From contig CM033721.1 of the NCBI GenBank assembly GCA_019671005.1, positions 53,698,364 through 53,762,363 of the forward strand: DNA of 64,000 nucleotides, written 5' to 3'. The notes beneath the pieces are model-generated. The model had not been told where the DNA came from. It made no database searches and was given only the letters and a program-made list of their open reading frames with translations. The position numbers and the translations under genes are program-made. This DNA comes from Hibiscus mutabilis (Eukaryota; Streptophyta; Magnoliopsida; Malvales; Malvaceae). This document shows, piece after piece, positions 47,281-57,158 of the stretch (position 1 is its first letter; every line of letters begins with the position of its first letter).

Positions 47281-48420
47281 AGACACTTGACCCTGACATG
47301 TCTTTTATGAACTAACATATTGCCAGGCATCAAAGGTTTACAACTCAAAAAAAGTCTTAACCTAATAGTTACAAGGAGCCTTTTTGTCTTGAGTTAACAA
47401 GTAGCGCTAAGCAAATTTAAACATAATCTCAAAACTCATTTGCTAAAGAAGACCAGTTTAAACAGTGAATAAGTACATAGGGGAAGGAAATGGAATGGAA
47501 CTGACCATCACTAAAGAAAACCCAATTTGTCATCTTTCAAGACGAGAGAAAACTCTTTCAATCAAAATCATGTATACAGATATAACTAAGCATCAAAGGT
47601 TTACAATTCAGTAAAATTCTTTACCAAACATTTTACGAGGATGATTTTATATATATTCATCAAACTATTCGATCGATTAACTTGACAAGTCACAGGAATC
47701 AAATTCAAACAGATTTTTAAAATTAATTTACTAAAGAAGCCATGTTTAAACAGTGAATAAGCTCACGTATCCTGTAGCTATGGGAGGGTTGAAATGAAAC
47801 TGACTATTACTCCTTTTCTTTCTTTCTTTCTTTTTCCAAAATAAGATAAATAAATAGCTTTTAATTAATAATGAATGATTAGGCATCAAAGGTTTGCAAA
47901 TCAGTAAATACCTAATTGATTAGGAGGAGGTTTTTTATTTTATTACCGATGCTGCATCTAACAACTTGTTCAATTAGCTAAGAAAGTTGCAGGAAATGAA
48001 CTCGAACAGAATCATAAAATTAATAAAAACAGTGAACATGCTCATATAGCTCCATTTCCCTCAAAAAACCCATTTTTTCCTTTTTTCCAAACAAAGATAA
48101 AAAAGAAAAGGCTTTTAATCAATTATGAACAAAGATACAGCTACGCATCAAAGGATTACATTCAGTAAAGTTCTTCACATAATGGATTACATGAGTTTCT
48201 TATTAAATTATTGATTGGTTATATTTGTTTGATAAGTTAGCAACTTGCAAGAATCGAATTCAAACAGAATCTTAAACCTAATTAAGTAAAGAAGCCAAGA
48301 TTAAATGGTGAATAAGTTCCTACGGAGAGGGAAAAGGGAGTGAAACAGCCCAGCATTCCCTTTCCCTTCACAAACCCAGTTTTCCATCCTTCCAAACAAC
48401 AAAAATAAAAAATATTTTAA
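47280..48420. repeat. Degenerate tandem repeat, four units of 262-293 bp
   Basis: The anchor GCATCAAAGG occurs at 47327, 47590, 47883 and 48145 (periods 263, 293 and 262). A second anchor close to AAACAGTGAATAAG recurs at about 47460, 47748, 48028 and 48302. A third, like CCCATTTTTCC / CCAATTTGTC plus TTTCCAAA, lies between them. Divergence is high and filled with indels, so the array is old. No open frame is shared by the units. Confidence 0.8.
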
Positions 48421-48479
48421 CCAAATACGATTTGTTTCACAACGAATCACAAACCAAACAAAACAAGTATTCTCATTTA

Positions 48480-48483
<4 letters not shown>

Positions 48484-48515
<32 letters not shown>
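48484..48515. repeat. (AT)n microsatellite
   Basis: About sixteen AT dinucleotides, at the right edge of the tandem repeat array. Confidence 0.9.
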
Positions 48516-48517
<2 letters not shown>

Positions 48518-48708
48518 CCTTTCCTTATCATTTTTTCCAATACTCACACCAATTCTTCTCCTATTCGTTACAATCTAAGTTTCAAATTTAAAAAAAATGT
48601 TCCATTACAGCTCTTCCTTCTTCATTCAAGTTTGAACACCAAAAAATTCGTAAAAAACAAAATAAATAAAGAAAAGGGGAATTAAGAGGGAAATGGTTAC
48701 CTTGGAAT

Positions 48709-48850
48709 TGCGAGGCGTAGAGGCAAAGAGTAGTATTGGCAACGCAGGATTATTGATCTGATGAAACTTGGCTAGTAAAGATATATGAGTCGGCTCCGCT
48801 CTCGCCCGAGTACGTAACGAAAACCAGAGCACGCAGTTGGGACGCTTGGG
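48709..48850 (-). other. Possible non-coding first exon of an unidentified transcript
   Basis: A GC-richer island on the minus strand ends in CGCAATTCCAAG followed by GTAACC, a plausible splice donor at about 48700. It contains a 68-codon frame (MLWFSLRTRARAEPTHISLL...) with no recognised similarity. No partner exon could be identified across the repeat array to its left. Confidence 0.25.
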
Positions 48851-48921
48851 CTACGCAGCGCAAAGCCCAATTCTTTAAGCTTTGTAATTACTAAAATTAC
48901 TGGCCCAATTTGTTTACTACT

Positions 48922-48939
48922 TACCACCACCACCACCAC

Positions 48940-48988
<49 letters not shown>
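48922..48988. repeat. Compound microsatellite (ACC)n(ATT)n
   Basis: About six ACC units run directly into about sixteen ATT units. Confidence 0.9.
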
Positions 48989-50430
48989 GTATTGAATAAA
49001 TATACAGTTTGGTACCTGAATTGGCTTTAATGTTTAACATGATACTTCATTTTTTTCAATTAGATACATAAATTTAGCTTATTGCTTTGAATTGGTACTA
49101 AAATCTAGCTCTTTGGTCCAAAATGATACTTATAGTTTTTTAACTAATTTAAACCATTAGACCAAGTCCATGTACTATTTGAGCCGAAAAATCAAATTCG
49201 AGTGCTTATCATACCAAAAACATTCAATAGTATATTAAACCTTAAAACCTATTTCATTTATCAACACCCAAACAACAAGAGAATTCAAGCTGAATTATAA
49301 TATTAATTGTCGAAAGAAAATAACATAGAGTATACAAGGATTGTCCACCCTCCACTCTTCACCAGCAAATCGAAGCCCAAATTGAAAAGCATTAAGGCGT
49401 TAACCATTTTAATCTAAACCCAAACCATATAGATATACCGAATGAAAGAAAAAGTAAATAAAGAAATTTAAGAGAAACTCAATCAGGCAGGATTTTTTAA
49501 GGCTCAAATGGGCCTGGCCTGAAAGGATTGAGACGCTTTTCTTGAAAATACCCTTTGGGAATGTTTCTTTATAACACTTTTTTTTTTTTATTTTTTTAAA
49601 TATATCTAATCTCAAATTACTTTGGTTTTCTCGACGATGAAGTATCTTATTCTAAATCCAACAGTGAGGAGGTGGGAAAGAAGAAAGCGAAAGGTATACT
49701 TTGATTTCACGTTGATCATATGGTGAATATTGTAGACCATAGTGATTTGGGATTTAATTTGTGATTTTTAGGTTTTAGGTTTAATTTCGTCACTTTTAAA
49801 GGGATTTTAAGAAAATTTAAACAAATAACAGGATAAAATACGATAAAGCAAGTTTGTTGATATTTTAAGTGATCGAAAAAAACGATAAAATAGTGATTCT
49901 AATGTCAGCGTGAATCTGTGATAAAATTATAAAGTAAAAGAAAAAAATAAAAAATAATATTTGTGACACGTGGCTATCATGTAAAAAAAAACAACCCATA
50001 TTAGTACACATGACTATCATGTAACTTTTCTACTTTTTATATAAAACATGAGAGCTATCATGTCAACAAAAAGTAATACATATTAGTACATGTAGCTGTC
50101 ATGTAACCCTTCATTTCTTATCCATCACAACTTTGAAGAGACCTTTGTTGTTCTGCATCCAAATTGCATTAAAAATAGATAGAAAAATAGTCTTCAAGAC
50201 AAATAGAAACATAGTTTACTTTCATTCCTTAGGCATAACATATCCAGATACATCAGAGAGATTTGCATATAGAACTAGTAAAATACTTGACACTTTATTC
50301 CAACCATGGCTGCAACAGTTAAACCCTGATCAGGATTTGTTTGTGCCAAACCAAACAACCCATGGATGCTTTATTCTAATAAAAACCAACTCCCAATACA
50401 TTCAAAATACTATTTGTTGAAAGATTCGGT
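48989..50430. other. Intergenic DNA with short direct repeats
   Basis: No convincing gene. At 49972-50108 the words GCTATCATGTAA / ACTATCATGTAAC and CATATTAGTACA recur two or three times. Poly(T) at 49580 and surrounding A/T runs are low complexity. Confidence 0.5.
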
Positions 50431-50458
50431 TCTAAGGAGTAGGGAGATGAGATCAATT

Positions 50459-51071
50459 TCAGTTATAGTTGCAGGTGCAGTTATCTCCACATTTGCATGT
50501 GCAGTTATCAGCCCCACTCTCCATCTCTGCTCTCTCAAAGTGCTTGCATGCATTAAAAACTAGGGTTCATAACCTTAAACCTTAAAAAATACACCCGTCT
50601 ATAATTCTCTAAACCTCGAACTTAAACTCTAACTTCAAAACTTAACCATAAACCCTAAACATAAAAAAAAGACAAGATTTCTATTCTTGAGATACTTACA
50701 GTACTTTCTGGAGTGCCACGCCGAGAACAAGGCTCTCGGTTGTGGTCTGCTCGGCAAAGTTCTCAGGGTACATCTTGCAACTACAAGATCAGACAAAAGA
50801 AAACAAGCTAAGAAACAAAAATAAACGATTCTGAAGACACCCTTAAATGAATATTGAGGTTTTGAAGTCATTCAAAATGAAAAATAAGAAGAATAAAAAC
50901 AATAAACAATTTCGAAGACACCCTTTGATGAAAAAAAGCTTCAAACGAAGAAAAAAAGGAAGGAAATTTTCAATGGACAAACAAAGAAATGGAATCGTTT
51001 AATTATCCTACACAATCGTTGCCGCACTTGCAACCAGAGCCGCAGCCGCAGTTTCCTCCGCAATAAGACAT
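50459..51071 (-). CDS. Metallothionein-like gene (type 2-like), three exons
   Basis: Minus strand. Exon 1 (51071-51012) encodes MSYCGGNCGCGSGCKCGNDC, the cysteine-rich N-terminal domain, with a GT at 51011. Exon 2 (about 50780 or 50773 to 50705 or 50700) contains KMYPENFAEQTTTESLVLGV, the family spacer. Exon 3 (about 50542-50459) encodes HFERAEMESGADNCTCKCGD followed by NCTCNYN and a stop. Plant type 2 metallothioneins bind Zn, Cu and other metals in the cytosol through these two Cys domains. Differences from the family: Cys3 is Tyr and the last Cys-x-Cys pair is replaced by NYN. The exon 1/2 and 2/3 joins do not give the expected frame without a weak or shifted splice site, so this may be a divergent gene or an early pseudogene. 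Confidence 0.7.
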
Positions 51072-51134
51072 TTTCTTCACTTACACGATTTTTTATGCAA
51101 CACTGGAATGAGTTTCCTTTGTAGTCCAAAGTCT

Positions 51135-51145
51135 GATATTTATAG
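51135..51145 (-). promoter_or_regulatory. TATA box of the metallothionein-like gene
   Basis: The minus strand reads CTATAAATATC about 65 bp upstream of the ATG, a good plant TATA box at the expected distance for a short leader. Confidence 0.65.
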
Positions 51146-51183
51146 AACTGGGAGAAGAGGGAATTTGTATATCTACCATTCAC

Positions 51184-51520
51184 GTGTTAGGATTTTACGT
51201 CATTATAATACGAGTATCCAAACTTCTAGGGACTAGGGTAGAGAACTCCAGTGCTTTCAAGGATGTTCCTTTTCCTCACCTTGATTCACCATTCGATTTA
51301 TGTCGGTTCCATCAAGCCGATTTGTTTGTGGGACCCACTTTGAGTCGTGTTGCTCATATTCATGGGCATGGGGCCATGTTAATTTATTGTTTCGGTAGTA
51401 TTATCTTGTGAGTCTAAAGAAGGGTAAGTTAGTATACTAATAAACGGCATGATGTTAGAGCCATTAAATAGGAAAACTTTTAATTTTGACCATTAAATTT
51501 ATATTCCTCCAAAACCACGA
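51184..51520. other. Intergenic DNA, promoter side of the metallothionein-like gene
   Basis: A 75-codon + strand frame (51184-51411) shows no recognised similarity and is not called a gene. Confidence 0.35.
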
Positions 51521-51529
51521 AAACGGAAA

Positions 51530-52160
51530 GAGATTGTTTTCGGTAAGTTACGAAACTTAGTAAGAAGTATCGGAACTTTATGGGGATAAAATTCGTGTTA
51601 CAACGCCAAATTTTAAAATAACGTAAATGTTTCAGACCCATGAGATATGTACCGAAACATGTAGCTAAAAGTTTAAACCTAAATTGTTAGTAAAGTTTAT
51701 GACAATTAAAGTTGAAAAAAGATGTCTCAGAATTTGATATTGAGTACCGAAACAGTATGCTGTGAAAGTAACATTTTAAGGTTAACATGTAACAGTTGAT
51801 GTTTTTCTCCTGATATCGAAACTTTTGTACATGTTCCGGAACCTTTAGAAAATGTGTAAACTAGAATTGTTTAAAGCTTCTTTAACAATACACGTTTGTA
51901 TAGTATGATTCGGAACTTAAGTATGAGTAACGAAACCTGGAGTATGGTATGTTGAATAGATAAAATTAGACGTAGAAACCGTAAAAGTGAAGGAAGTAGA
52001 TAACATATTAGGTCCAATCGCCAAGTATCGGAATTCATCAACAAGTTTCGCAACCTAAAGTTCAACATTATAATATTTTTGGTTTAACGATTCATATTTC
52101 CCTTTTTTGTAGGTCTCGCAATGTGCGTAGTCATTTCGCTACTCGTAACGGTTAAAGCCC
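51530..52160. repeat. Array of degenerate short repeats around TCGGAACTT / ACCGAAAC
   Basis: Words of the form (A/T)TCGGAAC, (A/T)CCGAAAC and TTTCG(A/C)AAC(C/T)T recur near 51545, 51575, 51650, 51745, 51820, 51845, 51910, 51935, 52025 and 52045, roughly every 80-110 bp. Such arrays resemble subterminal regions of large DNA transposons. They lie upstream of the Ulp1-type gene, and related words (TTTCGAAACTTT, AGTTCGGTACT) occur on its far side. Confidence 0.5.
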
Positions 52161-52639
52161 TCCGGCTCCCTAGAATAAGAATCGAACCTTCAATTGTTTA
52201 ATAACATTTTAGGGTTAGAATTTATTTCCCCTCTAAAAATCTGGAGAATCCTCTGAATTTGGGAAAGACATTTCAGTCAGTTTAAAGGATCGAAGCCTCA
52301 ATTTAGGTCTACAACTAAACCTGTACAGTCATCTTCATTATGAAGGTAACAGGAAAAACCCAAAGTTTATTTGTTTATTTAAGAAATACTTGAAATCTAG
52401 GGTTTGTGTTTGGGAATTTTGGTATGGAATTGCATTAATTGTTGGAGGAAATCTGTTTAATTTGAATATTTTATCCTCTTTTGGTTATTTTAAATGTTAC
52501 CTTTTCCATCGATTTGAACTTAAAAAGGTTATATTTGTTTGTAATGATGATGAGTTTATTTATGAGTGATTTGATTTGTTTATGCACTGATTCATGTGAA
52601 GATTTAATTCTTACGATGACTACTGCAAATATGAATCCC

Positions 52640-52915
52640 ATTTTTGAGGAAGTTGTTGGTAAAGAAGTTGCCGATAAAGAAGGTGCTGATAAAGAAGGTT
52701 CTGATGAAGTTGCTAAAGAAGGTGCTGATGAAGTTGCCAAGGAAATTGCTGATAAATATGTTAATGATGGAGTTGCTAAAGAAGTTACTGATAAAGAGGG
52801 TAATGATGAAGTTGCTAAAGAAGTTACTGATAAAGATGGTAATGATGAAGTTGCTAAAGAAGTTGCTGATAAAGATGGTAATGAAGTTACTGATAATGAA
52901 GTTGCTAAGGAAGAC
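52640..52915 (+). repeat. Coding tandem repeat, 13-residue units VAKEVTDKEGNDE
   Basis: Units of 39 nt around 52770-52900 read VAKEVTDKEGNDE, VAKEVTDKDGNDE and VAKEVADKDGN, preceded by shorter, looser versions (VADKEGADKEGSDE). The protein segment is highly charged and probably disordered or helical. Differences between units are mostly single bases. Confidence 0.8.
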
Positions 52916-53196
52916 CAGTCTGAGATACTGACCATATGTGATAGGCCGAGAGCAAAAAAAAGTGTCATCCCTTCCTTAAGTATTAGTAAGTTGATATTTA
53001 CACATTCTAAGAATGCATCTCATAATGGATGAATGAACGTATACCTTTGTTATTTTAATGTTTTACAGTAAATGTGAATGTATAAGAAAGAAGCAAACTG
53101 AGGAGAAAGTGACTAATGAGGTAGGTTTCAGTGGTTTATGATGTTTATTAAAGGTGTCCATAAAATGTCAAATTCATTTGAATTTTTTATTTGTAG

Positions 53197-53319
53197 GTTA
53201 GGAAAGACTTAGGCAAGAAATGGGTGAAAATGCCGAAGGAAGACAAACAACCTAACATTGATAAAACTCAGAAGGAGAAGGAGGCATACAAAGACTATAA
53301 ATCAAGATAGTCAAAGAAG
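53197..53319 (+). pseudogene. HMG-box-like exon of the Ulp1-type gene
   Basis: Exon between AG and GT sites encoding VRKDLGKKWVKMPKEDKQPN followed by KTQKEKEAYKDYKSR and a TAG. The spacing of GKKW, the K-x-P pair and the K...Y ending matches helices 2 and 3 of HMG-box DNA-binding domains. The first helix is not evident upstream. Only a half domain is supported. Confidence 0.5.
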
Positions 53320-54739
53320 GTAATAAGGAATAGCAATCTAAAGACATTCTTTGTTTGATAGAGTATAATAGTTTATATTGAGATTGACGTAGGGAGTTGT
53401 TATCTTATCCCCTGTAGACATCTTTTGACACAATGTGTAGTCAAAAGCTATTGTACGATTTCATAAAGGAAATGAAGACGATGGGGATTGCTCTTGTTCT
53501 TGATGAAATTGGTTTTGGGTCCTTAGTTTTTATAAAATCGTGCATTCTATGCTGGGACCTATGTGGGGAATTGATGGAAAGTTTTGATGTTGGAAGGAGT
53601 GTTATTCAATTTGAAGGGCACAACATTACTCTATATGTTGAAGATGTATTGGGTCTAAAGAATGAGGGGTTTGATCTTTATGAAATGTTATCGAGGGATA
53701 ATGGTAGAGCACTCAGTGAAAAGCATAACCTTAGCACGTTTTTAACTTTTGCTCAAATCAAGCAAGATATAGTGTCTGGTTCTTTTGAATGGGATGCTTT
53801 AAAAGCAAGGGTGTTGTTGTACATTATTGGAGTTTTTTTGTGTCCTACTGATGAGATACACCCATGTGGAGAATTTTTGAAGTTGTTGTGCGACGATTGC
53901 TTACAAGGAAAAGTGAATTGGGCCTAGTATGTTTACGATACGCTTATTGATGCAATAAGCTTTATACGGAGGCCGAGAAGGCACGTTTACCTAAAAGGGT
54001 ACATTGCAATCTTAGAGGTAAAGTTAAATTAGCATTAGTTATGAGAAATTAGTGGAAGTGAGTTTTGTCATATCAATTAATGTTATGTTGTGAATGATAT
54101 CAAATTCAGGTTTAGATGTATAATTATTGGTTTGAATTTGATAGCATAGCCAGTGCAGATCTAAATGGTGGTAAGGCTCGCATTCTACACTGGTGCATTC
54201 AGAGGCCGAGTCTATTTATGCCCGCTTGAAGAGCGAGCAAGCTGTGAATATACCAAAGGTATCTACTAGATTATTATTCGTCTATTATGTCAAATGCGAT
54301 CATAGTTAATTAATTATATGCTTTCACGGTAAAGATTATTCCCTGGCAACAACCATTACCTGAAACTATTGAAGAACTTAAAGTCAAGGAATCTACGAAA
54401 GTCATGGAAGCAACCAAAGGCAGGAGAAATTCGAAGAGACGTAAGGTAATACGTTATGTGTCATAGTATTAATCATTTATTTTGTGGAATGTGAAATTTT
54501 AATATTTATTTAATTTGCAAGGTTGTTTTCGTGGAGTACGATGTTGCATAATACAATGATGGCAATGTAATGAAGGAAATGCTTCAACAAATAATGTCCG
54601 AGGTGAATGAGGTAAAAGAGGGTTGTCAATACAGGAATTGAGAAGAAAATTGAATGTGGGGAGCAAATAATGTTCGAGGTGAATGAGTTAAAAGAGGTTG
54701 TGAACAAGAATTGAGAAGTAAATTAAAGGTGAGGAGAAA

Positions 54740-55210
54740 TTGGACAGTATGAGGGGGGTTGATGATACAATGTTGGGAGAGAAATTAAGTAGTCTTTCTA
54801 AAGATGTCGCAGAAGTGCGGGCTAACATGACTAGCTTCAAGAAGATCTTGGACAAGAAGATGAACGCTATTGATGTCAAAATGAATGATTTTGAATTAAA
54901 AATAAACGATTTTGAAGTCAAAATCGACGATGTTCATGAGGTTTCAAAAGAAATGCGAGGCGAAATAAAAGGTTATTTGCAGCAGATGTCAAGGAATATA
55001 GAGCTTAATAGGGCCTATATTGTGAATGAAATAAAAAGGGTTGTTAACTGTAACTTTATGTGGACGTCACCTGTGAGAAAGGATGGCCAGAGTCGTATTC
55101 CTATAGAGACAATAGAAACTGATACTACTTCTTCCAAATTCAAAACACCTCAAGGTCGAGTTAGACGAAGCATAGATGTAGATCAAAAATCTGACTGTCC
55201 ATCCCAGTGA
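54740..55210 (+). CDS. Coiled-coil exon of the Ulp1-type gene
   Basis: Open for 156 codons. Heptad-like pattern in LSSLSKDVAEVRANMTSFKK, then the repeated phrase DVKMNDFELKINDFEVKIDD, followed by a basic C-terminal part (GRVRRSIDVDQKSD). It has no recognised enzymatic domain and is probably a dimerisation segment. It may be the second part of a protein whose first part is broken by stops upstream. Confidence 0.45.
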   Translation: MDSMRGVDDTMLGEKLSSLSKDVAEVRANMTSFKKILDKKMNAIDVKMNDFELKINDFEVKIDDVHEVSKEMRGEIKGYLQQMSRNIELNRAYIVNEIKRVVNCNFMWTSPVRKDGQSRIPIETIETDTTSSKFKTPQGRVRRSIDVDQKSDCPSQ

Positions 55211-56214
55211 AGAAAAAGGTAAAAGCTACAGTTATTTAAAGATCAATTTCATCTTTTTCATGTATCTATAGGCTTGGCCTTGACTTGTGTACTGTTCCAT
55301 TGTAGGCTAACCCTGCTGCCATCCAGGTTAGTCGAAAATCCCCTTGACTCTCAAAGGATAACATTCAACTCCATAAAGTTTGGAAAGTTAATTGGGAATA
55401 ATTATTTTGTGTAATTACCATTCTCAATGGTAATTATTGGTTGTGTGTACCATGTACGTTAATAATAGCAAATGGCAGTTTCCATATGTATTGAACATTG
55501 GTCATCGAACATTGGGCCTTAAGCCCATCGAAGGGAACATTGGAAATAATACAATTTTAGCCGTTAAGGCCATCGAATTAAATGGTGTTCCTTAATGGTT
55601 ATGATTTTTTTGTTTACATAAATTATGATTGTCGTGGTTACCATCATATCTTTCTTGTGAAAGGTTGAAGATGAAGGGTCAAAGACATTACCGTATGTTG
55701 TACTGCCTGATGTGTTTCGTGAATAAGAACGAGCCTACTGTGATTATTTATGGAATACCCCATTGGTGCAAGAGTAAGGCTTGAACTGTATAACTTTAAT
55801 TTTTCATATTATGAAATGTAAAACCAAAGACATAATACAATGTTTGTATGTATCTATGGGTCATTAAACTCGACAACATAGATACCACTATTACAATTAT
55901 GGATGTGTTACGACCCGATACATGGCTCGTTGATACGGTTAGTCTAATAAATATTTCATATGGCTTGAAATTAATTATATGAAACACTTAGAACCTATTT
56001 TGCTATGTGGTCATTATTGTTTTCAAATTTGCAAGATTATTGATATGGTGTCCTTGTTCGAGACTCGCAAGGAGGTGAAAGAAATGAGTAAACGACGGGC
56101 CTTTATGCCTTTTATTATTGATGTATGTTTTTTACCATTTTATACAGTGTTTATGCCATATTTTTTGTTGATAAATTGTTCTTGATCATAAATAACAATC
56201 ATTATTTATTGTAG

Positions 56215-57158
56215 AATACTCTTCGACTAAATCCAACTAGCACATCGGCATGGTTTGCAAATTTCTATGAGGGAGAAATGCATTGTTATAGGGACATCAC
56301 TAGAACTGATATTGTAAGATGTAATCTATTAAACAAAACATGTTAAGTTGTTTCGGGATATGCTAAATTTTCACAAGTTGACGACACAATATTTGTAGCT
56401 ATTCATCCCCATGAATTATGACAATATGCATTGGTACTTGTGTGTCATTCTTATGGAACGTCAAGAAGTTTGGCTACTAGATAGCTTAGCGAGTACTCCG
56501 GCGAGTTCGCTTAGGGAGCAAGCAGTTAAGAAGATGGTGAGAACACATCCATTTGTCGTGTCGCCTTGTTAGCATTGTATGTCATTAACATGAATGAATG
56601 AACTTTGTACTATGTTGTCATTATTATTCAGATAAACACGTTTGCGGAATTTGCTAAGCATGAGGACTTCATTAAGGTGTTTGGCACACCGAAGGTGGCA
56701 TTTGACAAGCTAAAAATTGAACGTCCTAAAGTCATGAGACAAAAAAATGGGTATCCAAGTTTCTATATTTCTTTATTGTTATCATGAAATTAGTAATTAA
56801 ATGACTAGATCCGCATTTAATTTGATAGATCGAAATGTGATATGTTCGTCATTGCATGGATGAGAGGTATGCGGTCAGGTACCAAAATTAGTGAGCTGCC
56901 GAATATTGTAAGTGAATGATTACCATTATTGTTTCATGTATAATCAAACGTTGAGTGGTTATTGTCTAGTATTTTTGTACTAACATAATTGTTTATTTCC
57001 AATCGTAGGGAGTTAGAGAATGTGACAAGATGAAGCTGCTATACGAGCTCTGTACAAATAATGCAAACAAGAAGAGGATGGATCTGCACACTGCTGTGCA
57101 AGAACATAAGAAATTGATGAAGAGAAAGGGAAATAAACATCTGCCAACTATTATGTGA
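56215..57158 (+). CDS. Ulp1 C48 catalytic domain, five exons with intact frame
   Basis: Exons 56215-56313, 56399-56536, 56632-56750, 56829-56907 and 57009-57158 have GT/AG borders and join without a frameshift. The triad is visible: His in YDNMHWYLCVI, Asp in VWLLDSLAS and Cys in NGSKCDMFVIAW, where active enzymes usually have DCG. The Gly after the Cys is therefore changed (C-D-M). The product ends KLMKRKGNKHLPTIM and stop. Earlier exons (55660-56125) encode YVVLPDVFRE and VLRPDTWLVDT, but one TAA lies between them. Confidence 0.75.

Larger units (their letters stand above)
52616..57158 (+). pseudogene. Ulp1-type C48 protease gene (transposon-associated), multi-exon
   Basis: Blocks in order: start MTTANMNPIFEEVVGKEV (52616), a Lys/Glu-rich repeat, an HMG-box-like half (53197-53319), a globular DUF1985-like block (53400-53926: GFGSLVFIKSCILCWDLCGE, ITLYVEDVLGLKNEGFDL), a coiled coil (54740-55210), then the Ulp1 catalytic region (55660-57158). 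In-frame stops at about 53308, 53926, 54228 and 55720 break the middle. Ulp1 proteases cleave SUMO precursors and conjugates; large plant transposons, chiefly Mutator-like and CACTA, often carry such genes, their role there being unknown. No transposase is seen. This layout is seen in the sequence; assignment to one transcript is inference. Confidence 0.7.

Noticed and set aside
48301..48540. 79-codon minus-strand frame with an (IY)n tract
   Set aside because: Produced by the AT microsatellite; no similarity.
52644..52931. 95-codon Lys/Leu-rich + strand frame
   Set aside because: Alternative frame of the same 39-nt repeat; the acidic/basic VAKEV frame has a sensible start and continues into the Ulp1-type gene.
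52471..52968. 165-codon minus-strand frame rich in Ser/Leu/Thr
   Set aside because: Shadow of the repeated Lys/Glu coding segment on the + strand.
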